Shown: positions 32,633 to 41,252 of the stretch, in pieces
Layout of the letters: each line of letters begins with the position of its first letter
Position numbering within the stretch: position 1 is the stretch's first letter
Origin: Rikenella sp031549665
GTDB taxonomy: Bacteria > Bacteroidota > Bacteroidia > Bacteroidales > Rikenellaceae
Reading direction: 5' to 3'
Assembly (NCBI GenBank): GCA_031549665.1
Contig: JAVBPJ010000001.1
Span: forward strand, 248,001 to 312,000
Length of the DNA: 64,000 bases
Program-made: the position numbers and the translations under genes
The notes under the pieces: generated by a model
What the model was told of the DNA's origin: nothing
The model's database searches: none
The model's input: only the letters and a program-made list of their open reading frames with translations

Positions 32633-34308
32633 ACGTAAGTTCCTTGAAAGGTTTGTTTATTCGCTTTGGCATCGGTTACCGTAAGCACCACCCGGCGGCT
32701 CGCGGGGCCTCCGGCGGCGACGGGCGCATGGCTCATGCGGTTGCTTTTGGGGTCGTATTCCAGCAGCGCCCAGGCGCCGTCGACGGTCAGTGTGTAGGAG
32801 GCGATGCCCGACAGGTCGTCCGTCACGGTGAAGCCGAGTTCACCTCGCAGGGTCGTCCCGGGTTTCGCCAACGGAGTGATAACGGGGGCCAGCGTATCGA
32901 ACCCGATGGCGAAATCGCCCAACGTACGGGTCGATGCAGACAGGCTCTGTTGCAGGTTGTCCCAGTTTCCCCCCACGGCCGAACTTTTCCCCGCCGCCTG
33001 CCGAACAATCAGCGCCTTGGATTGCAGGGCGACGGGGATGGCGGGGTCTTTTTTGACTATCCGCACGGGAAGTTGGAGCGGCACGTCGCCCGATCCGACC
33101 GAGAAAACGGTACTGTCGGCGTTGGCGGCAACGGGCAGCAGGGTCGATTCGTAGAGCGCTCCGGAGGGGATGGTCAGGCTCCATCCTCCGACCGTTTTAC
33201 GAAATTCGCGGTTCCAGAACACCGGTTCGCCAACCGGCTCGGGACAGGCGGAATCCATTCCCCGGCCGATCCAGAAACGGAGGGTGGTCCGGTTCCCCGC
33301 ATCGTCGGATACGGTGGTCTCGATCCGGCGGCTGCACCCCGGTTCCGGAGGGTCGATCACGCCCCGCCGCACCACGTTGCGGTAAACCTGCAGCGGGTTG
33401 TTGGGCGATACGTAGGCCCGCAGCACATGGTTCCGGCTGGTGCGGTTCTGCGCGTAACTGACAAAGGTATTGACGTAGCGGGTGGTGGCGAAGTCGACGC
33501 GGTCGATGGCGAACGAGAAGCCCACCTGACCATCGATCTTTTGGGTCAGGGAGTAGACCCCCAGGGTGTTTTTCGTGGCGTCTTTGTAGTCGATCACCTC
33601 GTAAGCCAGGTAGCCGTTTTTGGAGAGGTACAGCACGCTGTCCCTGGCCAGGCTCGACGCCGGAACGCTGCGCACCAGCCGATGCACGGGAACCCATTGC
33701 AGGGTGTCCACCTCGAACAGCAGCACGTTCAAAACGCTTGGGGCAATGTGGTCGGGAATGGTATAAACTCCCTCGGCCGTGAGGTTGCGAGGCTGTCCGG
33801 CCCGAGCGTCGCGGATTTCGAAATGGAGGTGCGCTCCGCCCGACGAACCGCTGTTGCCCATCGAGGCGATTCGTTCTCCTTTTTTCACGGGAAAAAGGGC
33901 TTTGTCGGGATAGAGGTCGACCGCAAAACTTTTGCGGTTGTACTGCTGTTTGCGTACCCAGGCCCCGATGTTGGAAGAAAAGCCAAGCAGGTGTCCGTAC
34001 ACCGACACCTCGCCGTTGGGGTGGGTGATGTAAAGGGCTTTTCCATACCCCGTGGGACTCACCACGATGCGGGAGAGGTACCCGTCGGCGACGGCGTAGA
34101 TCGGATCGCCCGTAGCTCCGATCGAAACGGGGCGGATGTCGTACCCGGCGTGGAAGTGGTCGGCTCGGATTTCGCTCGGGTTGCCCGACAGGGTGATCGG
34201 GTGCGCTACGGGAGAGCGGTAGTAGTCGGCTCCGCCCTGGGCGGCGGCTCGGGCGATTCCGGCAAAAAGCAAAAGGGCGGGCAAAAGGGTTCGGGGTCTA
34301 AACATCAT
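32626..34308 (-). CDS. Secreted M23 family metallopeptidase
   Basis: A 560-residue exported protein with a signal peptide (LLPALLLFAGIARAAAQ). The M23 lysostaphin-like zinc peptidase domain spans about residues 45-175: RADHFHAGYDIRP (first His and Asp) and GAHLHFEIRD (final His pair). The remaining about 380 residues look like beta-sandwich domains with no motif I recognise. M23 enzymes usually cut peptidoglycan cross-bridges. The start is MM at 34308 or the next Met at 34305; both lie in the end of recX, which overlaps it by 11 bases. It is fourth from last in a six-gene operon. Confidence 0.9.
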   Translation of the reverse strand: MMFRPRTLLPALLLFAGIARAAAQGGADYYRSPVAHPITLSGNPSEIRADHFHAGYDIRPVSIGATGDPIYAVADGYLSRIVVSPTGYGKALYITHPNGEVSVYGHLLGFSSNIGAWVRKQQYNRKSFAVDLYPDKALFPVKKGERIASMGNSGSSGGAHLHFEIRDARAGQPRNLTAEGVYTIPDHIAPSVLNVLLFEVDTLQWVPVHRLVRSVPASSLARDSVLYLSKNGYLAYEVIDYKDATKNTLGVYSLTQKIDGQVGFSFAIDRVDFATTRYVNTFVSYAQNRTSRNHVLRAYVSPNNPLQVYRNVVRRGVIDPPEPGCSRRIETTVSDDAGNRTTLRFWIGRGMDSACPEPVGEPVFWNREFRKTVGGWSLTIPSGALYESTLLPVAANADSTVFSVGSGDVPLQLPVRIVKKDPAIPVALQSKALIVRQAAGKSSAVGGNWDNLQQSLSASTRTLGDFAIGFDTLAPVITPLAKPGTTLRGELGFTVTDDLSGIASYTLTVDGAWALLEYDPKSNRMSHAPVAAGGPASRRVVLTVTDAKANKQTFQGTYVW

Positions 34309-34828
34309 CGTCGGGCAGGCTTTGGGAGATTTGTTCGAGGGCGGCCTTGGCCGTGTCGTAGGAATAGCCGCGCCCCACGGCCCAGCGCAACAGTTTGCCG
34401 CGCAGGGCGTAGCTGTCGGCCGATCGGCGCAGTTCGCGCTCGTAGCGTTGGCGCAGCAGGGGGGCGAGCGGGGCGGTGTCGGAGGGGTTGGGACCGAATT
34501 CGGCCATCGCCTCGCGGATAACGGCCTCGGGGATGCCTTTTATTTTCAGTCCGTTGACTATTTTCACCGGCCCCCAGGCGGAGAGTTGCCGCTTTTCGCG
34601 CACGTAGGCGGCGGCGTAGCGGCGTTCGTCGATGAAGCGGTCGCGCACCAGCGCCTCCAAAACAGGGGGGTGTTCCGAGGCGGGGATACGCCACCGGAAC
34701 AGCGACCGGCGGGCGTCGCTCAGGCAGCGTTCGGCGCGGGCGCAGGACAACTGCAACGCCTCGAGCGCCTGCTGCGGTGTCTTGGCCGGAAGCGAAAAAT
34801 CGATGGTCTTGGAGCGTTCGGGTCTCAT
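34298..34828 (-). CDS. recX: Regulatory protein RecX
   Basis: A 176-residue RecX family protein, a modulator of RecA filaments. The helical three-repeat pattern shows in RDRFIDERRYAAAYVREKR, LKIKGIPEAVIREAMAEF and LRWAVGRGYSYDTAKAALEQ. recA is not in the window. Its ATG overlaps the prmC stop by 4 bases (ATGA), and its end overlaps the M23 gene by 11 bases. Length is within the usual 150-270. Confidence 0.9.
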   Translation of the reverse strand: MRPERSKTIDFSLPAKTPQQALEALQLSCARAERCLSDARRSLFRWRIPASEHPPVLEALVRDRFIDERRYAAAYVREKRQLSAWGPVKIVNGLKIKGIPEAVIREAMAEFGPNPSDTAPLAPLLRQRYERELRRSADSYALRGKLLRWAVGRGYSYDTAKAALEQISQSLPDDDV

Positions 34829-35610
34829 CGCAGGGCGTGTACAAAGCGGGGTTTATCGTGCAGGTCGGCCAGCAGTTCCACGTGCGCGAAACCGGCCTGC
34901 CGAAATAGTCCGGCCACTTCGCCGCCGAAACGTTCGTTGATTTCGACCCACGCCTCCGAAGCCGGATAGCCCGCCAGCGCACGATAGAAAAGCAACGGGT
35001 CGGAGTCGGGAACATAGAGCGCCGACGAGGGTTCGTAGTCGGTAACGTTGGGCCGCATGGCCGCCCGTTCGCTCCGGCACACGTAGGGAGGGTTGCTCAC
35101 CAACAGGTCGATGGGCGTTTGCGGGGGTTCGAGCAGGGCGTCGCGCTGGCGGAAATCGACCGTCGCGCCCAGCCGCTGCGCGTTGGAACGGGCCACCTGC
35201 AACGCTTCGGGCGAGATGTCCCACGCCGACACCCGCGCCTGAGGCAACTCCAGGGCCAGGGTAATGGCGATCGCGCCGCTTCCAGTACCCACGTCCAGGA
35301 TGGTAGCGGGGCGGGATGCATGTTTGAGGATGCGGTCGACCAGCTCTTCGGTTTCGGGACGGGGGATCAACACGACGGGCGACACGGCGAACTCCCGGCC
35401 GTAAAACGGCGCCCGGCCCACCACGTATTGCAGGGGTTCCCAGCGGGCGAGCCGCGCGACGTCGTCCGACAGGTCGGCGGTTTGTTCGCTGAAGCGGTCC
35501 AGGCCGTACTTTTCCTCCAGCAGGCGTGCGAGCATCGCCACCGCCTCCCGCTCGCCGTACAGCGCGCAAAGAGACTCGAAAGCCGGGCGATATTTGGTTC
35601 GCAGATTCAC
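34825..35610 (-). CDS. prmC: Release factor glutamine methyltransferase PrmC
   Basis: This 261-residue enzyme methylates the GGQ glutamine of peptide release factors. The N-terminal helical domain ends in EPLQYVVGRAPFYGREF. The SAM-binding domain follows with VLIPRPETEELVD, ILDVGTGSGAIAITLALE and the catalytic NPPY motif in LLVSNPPYVCRSE. The start is GTG at 35610: it lies 7 bases after the minus-strand -7 element TATCTTTG and gives the expected N-terminus. The same frame remains open far upstream but only as a shadow of ribD. It heads an operon of six overlapping genes down to 30337. Confidence 0.95.
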   Translation of the reverse strand: MNLRTKYRPAFESLCALYGEREAVAMLARLLEEKYGLDRFSEQTADLSDDVARLARWEPLQYVVGRAPFYGREFAVSPVVLIPRPETEELVDRILKHASRPATILDVGTGSGAIAITLALELPQARVSAWDISPEALQVARSNAQRLGATVDFRQRDALLEPPQTPIDLLVSNPPYVCRSERAAMRPNVTDYEPSSALYVPDSDPLLFYRALAGYPASEAWVEINERFGGEVAGLFRQAGFAHVELLADLHDKPRFVHALR

Positions 35611-35617
35611 CGTAAGG

Positions 35618-35635
35618 CAAAGATAACTATTTTTG
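35618..35635. promoter_or_regulatory. Divergent promoter pair, prmC and ribD
   Basis: Minus strand TATCTTTG (35625-35618) for prmC and plus strand TATTTTTG (35628-35635) for ribD, 2 bases apart. The starts follow after 7 and 5 bases, so both messages would be almost leaderless. Confidence 0.62.
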
Positions 35636-35640
35636 CAGGG

Positions 35641-36729
35641 ATGAGCGAGCCGATCTACATGAAAAGATGCTTGGAACTGGCCCTGTTGGGGCTGGGTCGG
35701 GTGTCGCCCAATCCGCTGGTCGGCGCCGTGGTCGTCCACGGCGACCGGATCATCGGGCAGGGCTGGCACCGGCAGCACGGCGGCCCGCACGCCGAGGTCG
35801 AGGCCGTTCGCGCCGTCGAACAGGCCGGGCTGGGCGCGCTGTTGCCCGAATCGACCCTCTACGTGAACCTGGAACCGTGCAGCCACCACGGCAAAACGCC
35901 CCCGTGTACGGAACTGATCCTCGACCGGAAGATTCCCCGAGTGATCGTAGCCACCGTCGACCCGTTCGAGAAGGTGGCCGGTAGCGGCATCGCCCAACTC
36001 CGCGCCGCCGGGGTCGAGGTCGAAGTGGGGATGCTCGAAGACGAAGCGCGGCGACTGAACCGACGATTCTTCACCTTTCACCAAAAAAAACGGCCCTACG
36101 TGGTGTTGAAGTGGGCGCAGACCGCCGACGGGTTCATGGACGCCCTCCGCCCCGCCTCGGTACCCGCCGCCTGGATGACGGGCGAGGCCTGCCGCACGCT
36201 GGTACACCGCTGGCGCACCGAAGAGGACTCCATTCTGGTGGGGCGCGGCACGGCGCAAATGGACAACCCCTCGCTCACGGCCCGCGCATGGCCGGGGCGC
36301 AACCCGCTGCGGGTGGCGGTCGACCCGAACCTGTCGCTTTCGGCCAACCTGAAACTGTTCAACGGCGAGGCTCCCACGCTGGTGCTTGTTGCGGAGGGGA
36401 TGCAGCTCGAAGCGATGTCGAAACTGGGCGGCCGCAACGTCGAAGTGGCGGGCATCCCCCTCGGATCGCGCGTCGACGACTTGCTGGAATCCCTGTACGA
36501 ACGCTGTGTCCAGTCGGTGATGGTCGAGGGAGGGGCCAGCCTGCTCCGGTCGTTCATCGAGGCCGACTGTTGGGACGAGGCGCGCATTTTCACCGCACCC
36601 GTCATGGTCGACGAACTTTACCCCGCGATCCCCTTTACGGGAGGAGTGGCCGCACCCCGCATCCCGCATCGCGGCGCAGTCCGTACCGCCAATCCCGCGC
36701 TTGGGCTGGAGGTGTTGCTGCGCGACTGA
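35641..36729 (+). CDS. ribD: Bifunctional riboflavin synthesis deaminase/reductase
   Basis: A 362-residue RibD. The N-terminal zinc deaminase domain carries PHAEVEAVR (zinc His, catalytic Glu) and EPCSHHGKTPPC (zinc cysteines). The reductase domain follows from about residue 150, with VVLKWAQTADG, AWMTGEACRTLVHRWR, ILVGRGTAQMDNPSLTAR and VMVEGGASLLRSF. It performs two early steps from the GTP-derived pyrimidine toward riboflavin. No other rib synthesis gene adjoins it; the FAD and FMN steps are at 11929 and 51504. Its ATG lies 5 bases after its -7 element. Confidence 0.97.
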   Translation: MSEPIYMKRCLELALLGLGRVSPNPLVGAVVVHGDRIIGQGWHRQHGGPHAEVEAVRAVEQAGLGALLPESTLYVNLEPCSHHGKTPPCTELILDRKIPRVIVATVDPFEKVAGSGIAQLRAAGVEVEVGMLEDEARRLNRRFFTFHQKKRPYVVLKWAQTADGFMDALRPASVPAAWMTGEACRTLVHRWRTEEDSILVGRGTAQMDNPSLTARAWPGRNPLRVAVDPNLSLSANLKLFNGEAPTLVLVAEGMQLEAMSKLGGRNVEVAGIPLGSRVDDLLESLYERCVQSVMVEGGASLLRSFIEADCWDEARIFTAPVMVDELYPAIPFTGGVAAPRIPHRGAVRTANPALGLEVLLRD

Positions 36730-36985
36730 TCCCTTTTACCGGCCCTCCGGCCCGGAATCCGCCCCGTCGCCCGACAGGGAGAAAAATTACGCTTATCCGC
36801 AAAAATCCCCTGAGGGTTGTTCATTTTGGGCGTGCCATGTATTTACCGGCATCGCCCTTGGCGATGCCGGCAGTCCGCCGCCGCCCCCACGCGGCGGGCT
36901 GCATCACTCGCCTGTGGCTCATTTGCGCCCTCCGCCGGCGGCAGACTGTGCGCTCAGGGATATGATTACGGATAAGTAAAACTCC
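36730..36985. repeat. Nested palindrome in the ribD-btuG convergent gap
   Basis: The gap holds nested inverted repeats. CTTATCCG (36792-36799) pairs with CGGATAAG (36969-36976). ATCCCCTGAG (36805-36814) pairs with CTCAGGGAT (36953-36961) with one bulge. CAGTC-GCCGCCG (from 36871) pairs with CGGCGGCAGACTG (36936-36948). A perfect 11-bp hairpin CCGGCATCGCC-CTT-GGCGATGCCGG (36846-36870) sits inside. No T run follows, so it is not a simple terminator. Its sequence is unrelated to the cloverleaf repeats. Confidence 0.75.
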
Positions 36986-38047
36986 CTACTTAAAGCAGAA
37001 ATAGCCCGGAATAATGTCGGTTTTGAAATTCGACAAGGGGGTTCCTGCGGCCGAATAGCGGAAAATGATCCCCTTTTGGATGTAGTCGATCGCATCGCTC
37101 ACGTACAGATCGCCCTGCCGGGGATCGACCCCCAGGGCGCGGAAGAGCCGCCCGCCCTCGGCAATAAAAGGCGCTGCGGGAAGCGCTGCGGCGGTAATGT
37201 CCATCGAGTAGACGCCGTCGGCCTGCGTGCCGCTCTGCAGGAAGTAGAGCCGCCCGCCCGCCGCGTCGATCGACAGGAAGGTGGGGGTCGCCGCGGATTC
37301 CGAAAAGGTGAAACGCGCCTCGACGCTCAGGTCCGCCGGATCGATCCGCAACAGCGAGGGCTGCTCGCGCAGGGCAGTTCCCACCAGTCCGCCGTCGGCC
37401 AGTACCCACAGCTTTTGGTTCCGGTCCACCACCAGCGTGTTGGGCTGGCGGCCCACCTCGACCGAGGCCACCACACGGTCGGTGGCGGGGTCGATCTTGT
37501 ACAGCTTGTTTTGGTACGACCAGCTGACGGCGTACACAAACCCGCCCGCCTGCACCATCCGTTCGGTCGAACCGCCCACTTCGACATAGCCCGTAGTGGC
37601 CAGCGTCTGCGGATTGACGATGGCGATCCGCGAGTCGTACAGGTCGGAAACGTAGGCTTTGGTGTCGGACAAAAATTCCACGTAGCGGGGCGAAGTAAGG
37701 CCCGTAATCTTTCCGATGTAGGCGTTGGTCGCGGCGTCGATCACGTAAATTTTGGAGGAGTTGTTCACCACCACGAACCCCCGTCCGTTCCGGATGGCCA
37801 TTGAGTGGCAGACGTCGCCCAGGGGGAAGGGCTGCCCGTTGTACGACAGGGCGATGCGCGGCGTTACCGCATCCCGCTGCGGGTCGTAGAACGAGAGCGA
37901 GGCGTTGTCGTAGGTAAAGTTCCCCTCGTTGCAGATGAACACGCCGTGTTCGGCATTGGGCGCGGGAGGCGGCGCCGGCTGGGGATCGGACGAAGAACAG
38001 GCGGTGAAAAGCAGCGCGGCGAGGATCGGAAAAAGGAGTCGGTTCAT
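36986..38047 (-). CDS. btuG: BtuG-type surface beta-propeller lipoprotein
   Basis: A 353-residue lipoprotein with lipobox FTAC (Cys17) followed by SSSD, a Bacteroidota surface-export type tail. The rest reads as a seven-bladed YncE/DUF5074-type propeller: repeated stretches such as KIYVIDAATNAYIGKITGL, RIAIVNPQTLATTGYVEVGG and KLYKIDPATDRVVASVEVG, about 45 residues apart. In Bacteroides thetaiotaomicron a protein of this type, BtuG, binds B12 at the cell surface and sits on BtuB. Here it starts 3 bases after btuB, under the B12 riboswitch, which strongly supports the same role. Confidence 0.9.
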   Translation of the reverse strand: MNRLLFPILAALLFTACSSSDPQPAPPPAPNAEHGVFICNEGNFTYDNASLSFYDPQRDAVTPRIALSYNGQPFPLGDVCHSMAIRNGRGFVVVNNSSKIYVIDAATNAYIGKITGLTSPRYVEFLSDTKAYVSDLYDSRIAIVNPQTLATTGYVEVGGSTERMVQAGGFVYAVSWSYQNKLYKIDPATDRVVASVEVGRQPNTLVVDRNQKLWVLADGGLVGTALREQPSLLRIDPADLSVEARFTFSESAATPTFLSIDAAGGRLYFLQSGTQADGVYSMDITAAALPAAPFIAEGGRLFRALGVDPRQGDLYVSDAIDYIQKGIIFRYSAAGTPLSNFKTDIIPGYFCFK

Positions 38048-38050
38048 CGG

Positions 38051-39979
38051 TTAGAAACTAAATCGGAGTTGGGCGTAAAAATTGCGTCCCGGCATGGCCC
38101 GCCACAGGATCGCCTGGTAGTCGAGGTCGAACAGGTTCCGCACGGTCAGTTGCAGCTCGGCGGGGCCCCAGTTCCCTCCCACCGACAGGTCGACGAGCGA
38201 ATAGGCGGGCAGGGCGAACGGAACGGGGTCGTTGGCCGAATTGGTGAAGCGTTCGCCCACGTAGTTCCATTGCAGGGTGATCCACGCCCGGCTGCGGTAG
38301 CTGCAATCCACCAGCGCCGCGGCCTTGTGGACGGGTACGTAGATCAATTGCCGCCCCACCGAAGCGTCGTAGGGAGAGGCGGCCTGCTGCGACGTGGTGC
38401 GGGTGTAGGCGTAGTTGGCCTCCAGGCGCAGTTTCCAGGCCGGACTGCACGCCCAATGGGTACGCATGGCGGCCTCCACCCCCCGGGCGAAGACCCGTTT
38501 GAGATTTTCGGCCGTCCAGTAGTGGTATTCGCCGGGTTGCCACACGATCCAGTCGTCGATCCACGACAGGTAGCCGGTGGCCGTGGCTTCGATTCCCGCC
38601 CGGTCGCCCGCCTGCCGGAACGTAGCGCCCAGGTCCGCGGTATACCCCTGCTCGGGGTCGAGGTCGGGATTGCCGCCCGGCATCCAGTACAGATCGTTCA
38701 GCGAGGGCTGGTGGTAGTTGCGTGCGGCGTTGGCGCGCAGGGTAACGGTTTTCGATGCGGCGTATTCGGCTCCCACGGAGGGCATCAGCGGGGTAAAAGC
38801 GCCGTCGACAAGCTGTTGGGCCGCGAGCGCGTAAAGGTTCCAACGGCGGCCCAGCGACTGGTGGGCCGACAGGGTGAGGGTGGCCCCGTCCCGGCGGGCG
38901 TCGTAGCCCGCCTGCGGGTCGACCCGGTCCGACGAGCGCACCCCCTGATGCTCGTAGTCGATCCGCCCGCGCAACAGGGTGCGTTCGGCAGCCCGCCAGT
39001 CGCCCCGCGCGTGGAGTTGCAGGCGGTCGGCGCGGTTGTCCGAATCGTGGTTGGTCATCCAGCCCGCGCCGGTTTTATTCTCCAGCAGGTAGTCGAGCCG
39101 CGTGGCGGCATATCCCGCTCCGGCTTCGGCGTGTAGTTTTTCGCCGTAGCGGTTCCAGCGGGCGGCCATGCGCAGGGCGTCGTCGCGGGTCTGTTCGTTG
39201 CGCCCGGCCCCTTCGTACGACATGACGGCGGGCAGGTTGCGGGCAGCCGTCTGCCACCAGGCGTTCAGGGTCAGTTGTTGCCGCTGGGCGGGGCGGACGA
39301 AGAGGTCGACCACGGCCCCCTGCTTGCGATAGTCGGCGTGTTGCTGGGCGGTGCGTTCGAACGGAGGAATGGCGGTGTTGAGGTACGAAAAATCGTTTTG
39401 CGCCTGTTCCCACAGGTAGCGTCCGCGCACCTGCACGCGCTGGCCTCCTCCGCCCGCCGAAAGCAGCGTTTGATACGTGCCGAAACTCCCCGCGCCCTGC
39501 GACAGCGACCCGTACAGGCGGTCGCTCCAACGGGGCGACGACCCCAGCAGCACCGTACCGCCCAGCGCTCCCGGGCCCGCGGCGAGCGAGCTTCCTCCGT
39601 GCAACAGTTCGGCGCGGTCGACGAATGCGGCGGGGATCAGCGAAAAGTCGACCTGCCCCGACATGGGGTCGTCGATCGGCAGGCCGTTCCAGCGCACCTG
39701 CGTATGCGAGGCGGCCGTTCCCCGGAACGAGACGGTGGCCACCGCCCCCCCGCCGGCGCTCTTCACGAACAGGGGCGAATAGCGGCCCAGCAAGTCGGCC
39801 AGCGACCCCTCCCTACCCTGCGCCAGCACCAGCGAATCGACCGCCGAACGGGTCAGGGCCGTCTGTTCGGGACGGGGGGCCGAAACCCGCACTTCGGGAG
39901 CTTGGATCACGCGATCCTGCCCCGAAACGCTCATGCATCCCGGAAACAGCAGAAAAAGGAGAAAAAGGCGGCGGCCCAT
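38051..39979 (-). CDS. btuB: TonB-dependent cobalamin receptor BtuB
   Basis: A 642-residue outer-membrane receptor. A signal peptide (MGRRLFLLFLLFPGCMSVSG) is followed by a TonB-box-like VIQAPEVRVSAP. The plug domain has LADLLGRYSPLFVKSAGGG, VSFRGTAASHTQVRWNG and ELLHGGSSLAAGPGALGGTV. The beta-barrel follows and ends in aromatic FYAQLRFSF. A single plug without the extra SusC-type domain fits BtuB. Its position between a riboswitch-controlled lipoprotein and a BtuG-type protein assigns the substrate as a cobamide. btuG follows after 3 bases. Confidence 0.93.
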   Translation of the reverse strand: MGRRLFLLFLLFPGCMSVSGQDRVIQAPEVRVSAPRPEQTALTRSAVDSLVLAQGREGSLADLLGRYSPLFVKSAGGGAVATVSFRGTAASHTQVRWNGLPIDDPMSGQVDFSLIPAAFVDRAELLHGGSSLAAGPGALGGTVLLGSSPRWSDRLYGSLSQGAGSFGTYQTLLSAGGGGQRVQVRGRYLWEQAQNDFSYLNTAIPPFERTAQQHADYRKQGAVVDLFVRPAQRQQLTLNAWWQTAARNLPAVMSYEGAGRNEQTRDDALRMAARWNRYGEKLHAEAGAGYAATRLDYLLENKTGAGWMTNHDSDNRADRLQLHARGDWRAAERTLLRGRIDYEHQGVRSSDRVDPQAGYDARRDGATLTLSAHQSLGRRWNLYALAAQQLVDGAFTPLMPSVGAEYAASKTVTLRANAARNYHQPSLNDLYWMPGGNPDLDPEQGYTADLGATFRQAGDRAGIEATATGYLSWIDDWIVWQPGEYHYWTAENLKRVFARGVEAAMRTHWACSPAWKLRLEANYAYTRTTSQQAASPYDASVGRQLIYVPVHKAAALVDCSYRSRAWITLQWNYVGERFTNSANDPVPFALPAYSLVDLSVGGNWGPAELQLTVRNLFDLDYQAILWRAMPGRNFYAQLRFSF

Positions 39980-40033
39980 CGGTTCGATTCGGCTTGGTTA
40001 GGTGTTATGTGGTTTTGTTCGGTTCGGTGAAAA

Positions 40034-40897
40034 TCAGCGGGACGCCGTAAGCGAAATGGCGCCGCACACTTCGGTCGAAACCTCGCCGATGGGTCCGGCG
40101 GCATGGAGAACGGCCGTATGCACCCGCACCAGGCGGATGCGGGCCAATTCGACCGGACGGCCCGAAGCGTCGACAGCGTTCGAGAGGTCGAATTTATTGC
40201 TTCCCCGCGTGTCGGGGTCGTCGTTCACCAGCTCGTTGTAGTCGGCTGAAAAATTATCGGCATACCCCGATTCGTAGGGGTAAAGCTCGTGCTGGTGGTT
40301 CACCACGGCGGTGCGTGGTTCGAGTTCGGTTCCGGAAAAAGAGAGCGAATTTTCGGAAAACCACAAGGGATAGTAGCATTGCGTGTGGCTGGGGTTGACC
40401 ACCAGTTCGCCCGCTCCCAGGCGGCTGTGCGTCCAAGGAATGGGTTGTGCGTCGACCGTACTGGCGGGGCGCGAATAGGTGATGGACGAGGCGGAGTGTT
40501 GTTCGGCCGTACCGTGAGCCGATCCCTTCAGCTCGTACCACGCCGTGCCGTCGGGCGACACCGAAACGACGCCCGGCTCGGAACTGGTGGGAAAGGCGTT
40601 GCCATGGATTACAAAGTCGATCCCCGGGCGGTTCTCCACCTGGTGGTCGAACGAGAAAACGATGTATCCGCCGAAACCGCCCAGCGAGGCGCATCCGCTA
40701 CGTCCGCCGACGATCGACAGGGCGGCCTGCCGGTCGCCCAGCGACTCGTTCATGAACTGGCCGGGAGCGGGGGCGTAGACGTCGACCCGTGCGATCCATT
40801 TGGAGTTCCGGGCCGGCTGTTGTTTGTTGCACGCGGCAAGCAACAGGGCCGAACCCGCTAAAAAAGCTGTACGAAGCAGGGGGTAGCGTCTTTTCAT
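40034..40897 (-). CDS. Surface lipoprotein of the B12 operon
   Basis: A 287-residue lipoprotein, first gene after the B12 riboswitch. The lipobox is LLAAC (Cys23). The mature protein has motifs shared with Bacteroidota proteins found beside B12 transport genes: VDVYAPAPGQFMNESLG, LGGFGGYIVFSFDH, IDFVIHGNAF, SSEPGVVSVSPDG and WYELKGSAHG, and an ending typical of that family (GPIGEVSTEVCGA). It is likely a surface cobamide-capture or accessory protein. Whether it matches one of the named Bacteroides B12-binding lipoproteins I cannot say from sequence alone. I used the ATG at 40897, which begins the signal peptide; an ATG at 40957 adds a doubtful 20 residues. Confidence 0.82.
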   Translation of the reverse strand: MKRRYPLLRTAFLAGSALLLAACNKQQPARNSKWIARVDVYAPAPGQFMNESLGDRQAALSIVGGRSGCASLGGFGGYIVFSFDHQVENRPGIDFVIHGNAFPTSSEPGVVSVSPDGTAWYELKGSAHGTAEQHSASSITYSRPASTVDAQPIPWTHSRLGAGELVVNPSHTQCYYPLWFSENSLSFSGTELEPRTAVVNHQHELYPYESGYADNFSADYNELVNDDPDTRGSNKFDLSNAVDASGRPVELARIRLVRVHTAVLHAAGPIGEVSTEVCGAISLTASR

Positions 40898-40968
40898 CCG
40901 AAGGCGTTTTGCGCTCGATTGCAACTTGCGGACGAAGAAAGGAGGCGGGCCTTTCACGCGAGGGGCGG

Positions 40969-40988
40969 AACCTATTTCACCGTAGGTT
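40969..40988 (-). other. Hairpin between riboswitch and start codon
   Basis: AACCTA / TAGGTT inverted repeat with an 8-base loop, downstream of the aptamer on the minus strand. No T run follows, so it may belong to the riboswitch expression platform as a translational control element. Confidence 0.4.
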
Positions 40989-41007
40989 GCAAAAGGGCTG
41001 GTTTAGG

Positions 41008-41190
41008 GGCCACGGCAGGTCTTCTGACTCACCCCGGGTTTGTTTTCGGCCTTCCCATCCCGCAGGGGGGACAGTGGCGTTTGGTCGATGAAAACAACCC
41101 GTCGCGGGGTTCACAGCAGCGGGAACTGTTGCCGGATTGCACGGCATTCCCTCTTAGCCCCCTGCCTGAAGCGGGGGACCCTGGCTCGCC
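41008..41190 (-). promoter_or_regulatory. Cobalamin riboswitch
   Basis: Read on the minus strand, the conserved pieces of the B12 aptamer occur in order: GAGGGAAT (41153-41146), GTGCAATCCGGCAACAG, CCCGCTGCTGTGA, GCCACTG (41078-41072), GGGAAGGCC (41056-41048), and the closing AGTCAGAAGACCTGCC with GACCTGCC at 41021-41014. It lies 111 bases before the lipoprotein ATG and directly after a -7 element, so it begins the mRNA. With B12 bound it should lower expression of the lipoprotein-btuB-btuG operon. Confidence 0.95.
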
Positions 41191-41191
41191 G

Positions 41192-41199
41192 CAAAGGTA
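41192..41199 (-). promoter_or_regulatory. -7 promoter element for the riboswitch operon
   Basis: TACCTTTG on the minus strand, immediately upstream of the aptamer. Confidence 0.7.
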
Positions 41200-41240
41200 G
41201 CATATTTTCGGGTTCGGGAACCAATGGCCTTAAAATAGCC

Positions 41241-41248
41241 TACCTTTG
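41241..41248 (+). promoter_or_regulatory. -7 promoter element for the DEAD-box helicase
   Basis: TACCTTTG, only 4 bases before the ATG at 41253, so the message should be leaderless or nearly so. Confidence 0.68.
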
Positions 41249-41252
41249 CGGG

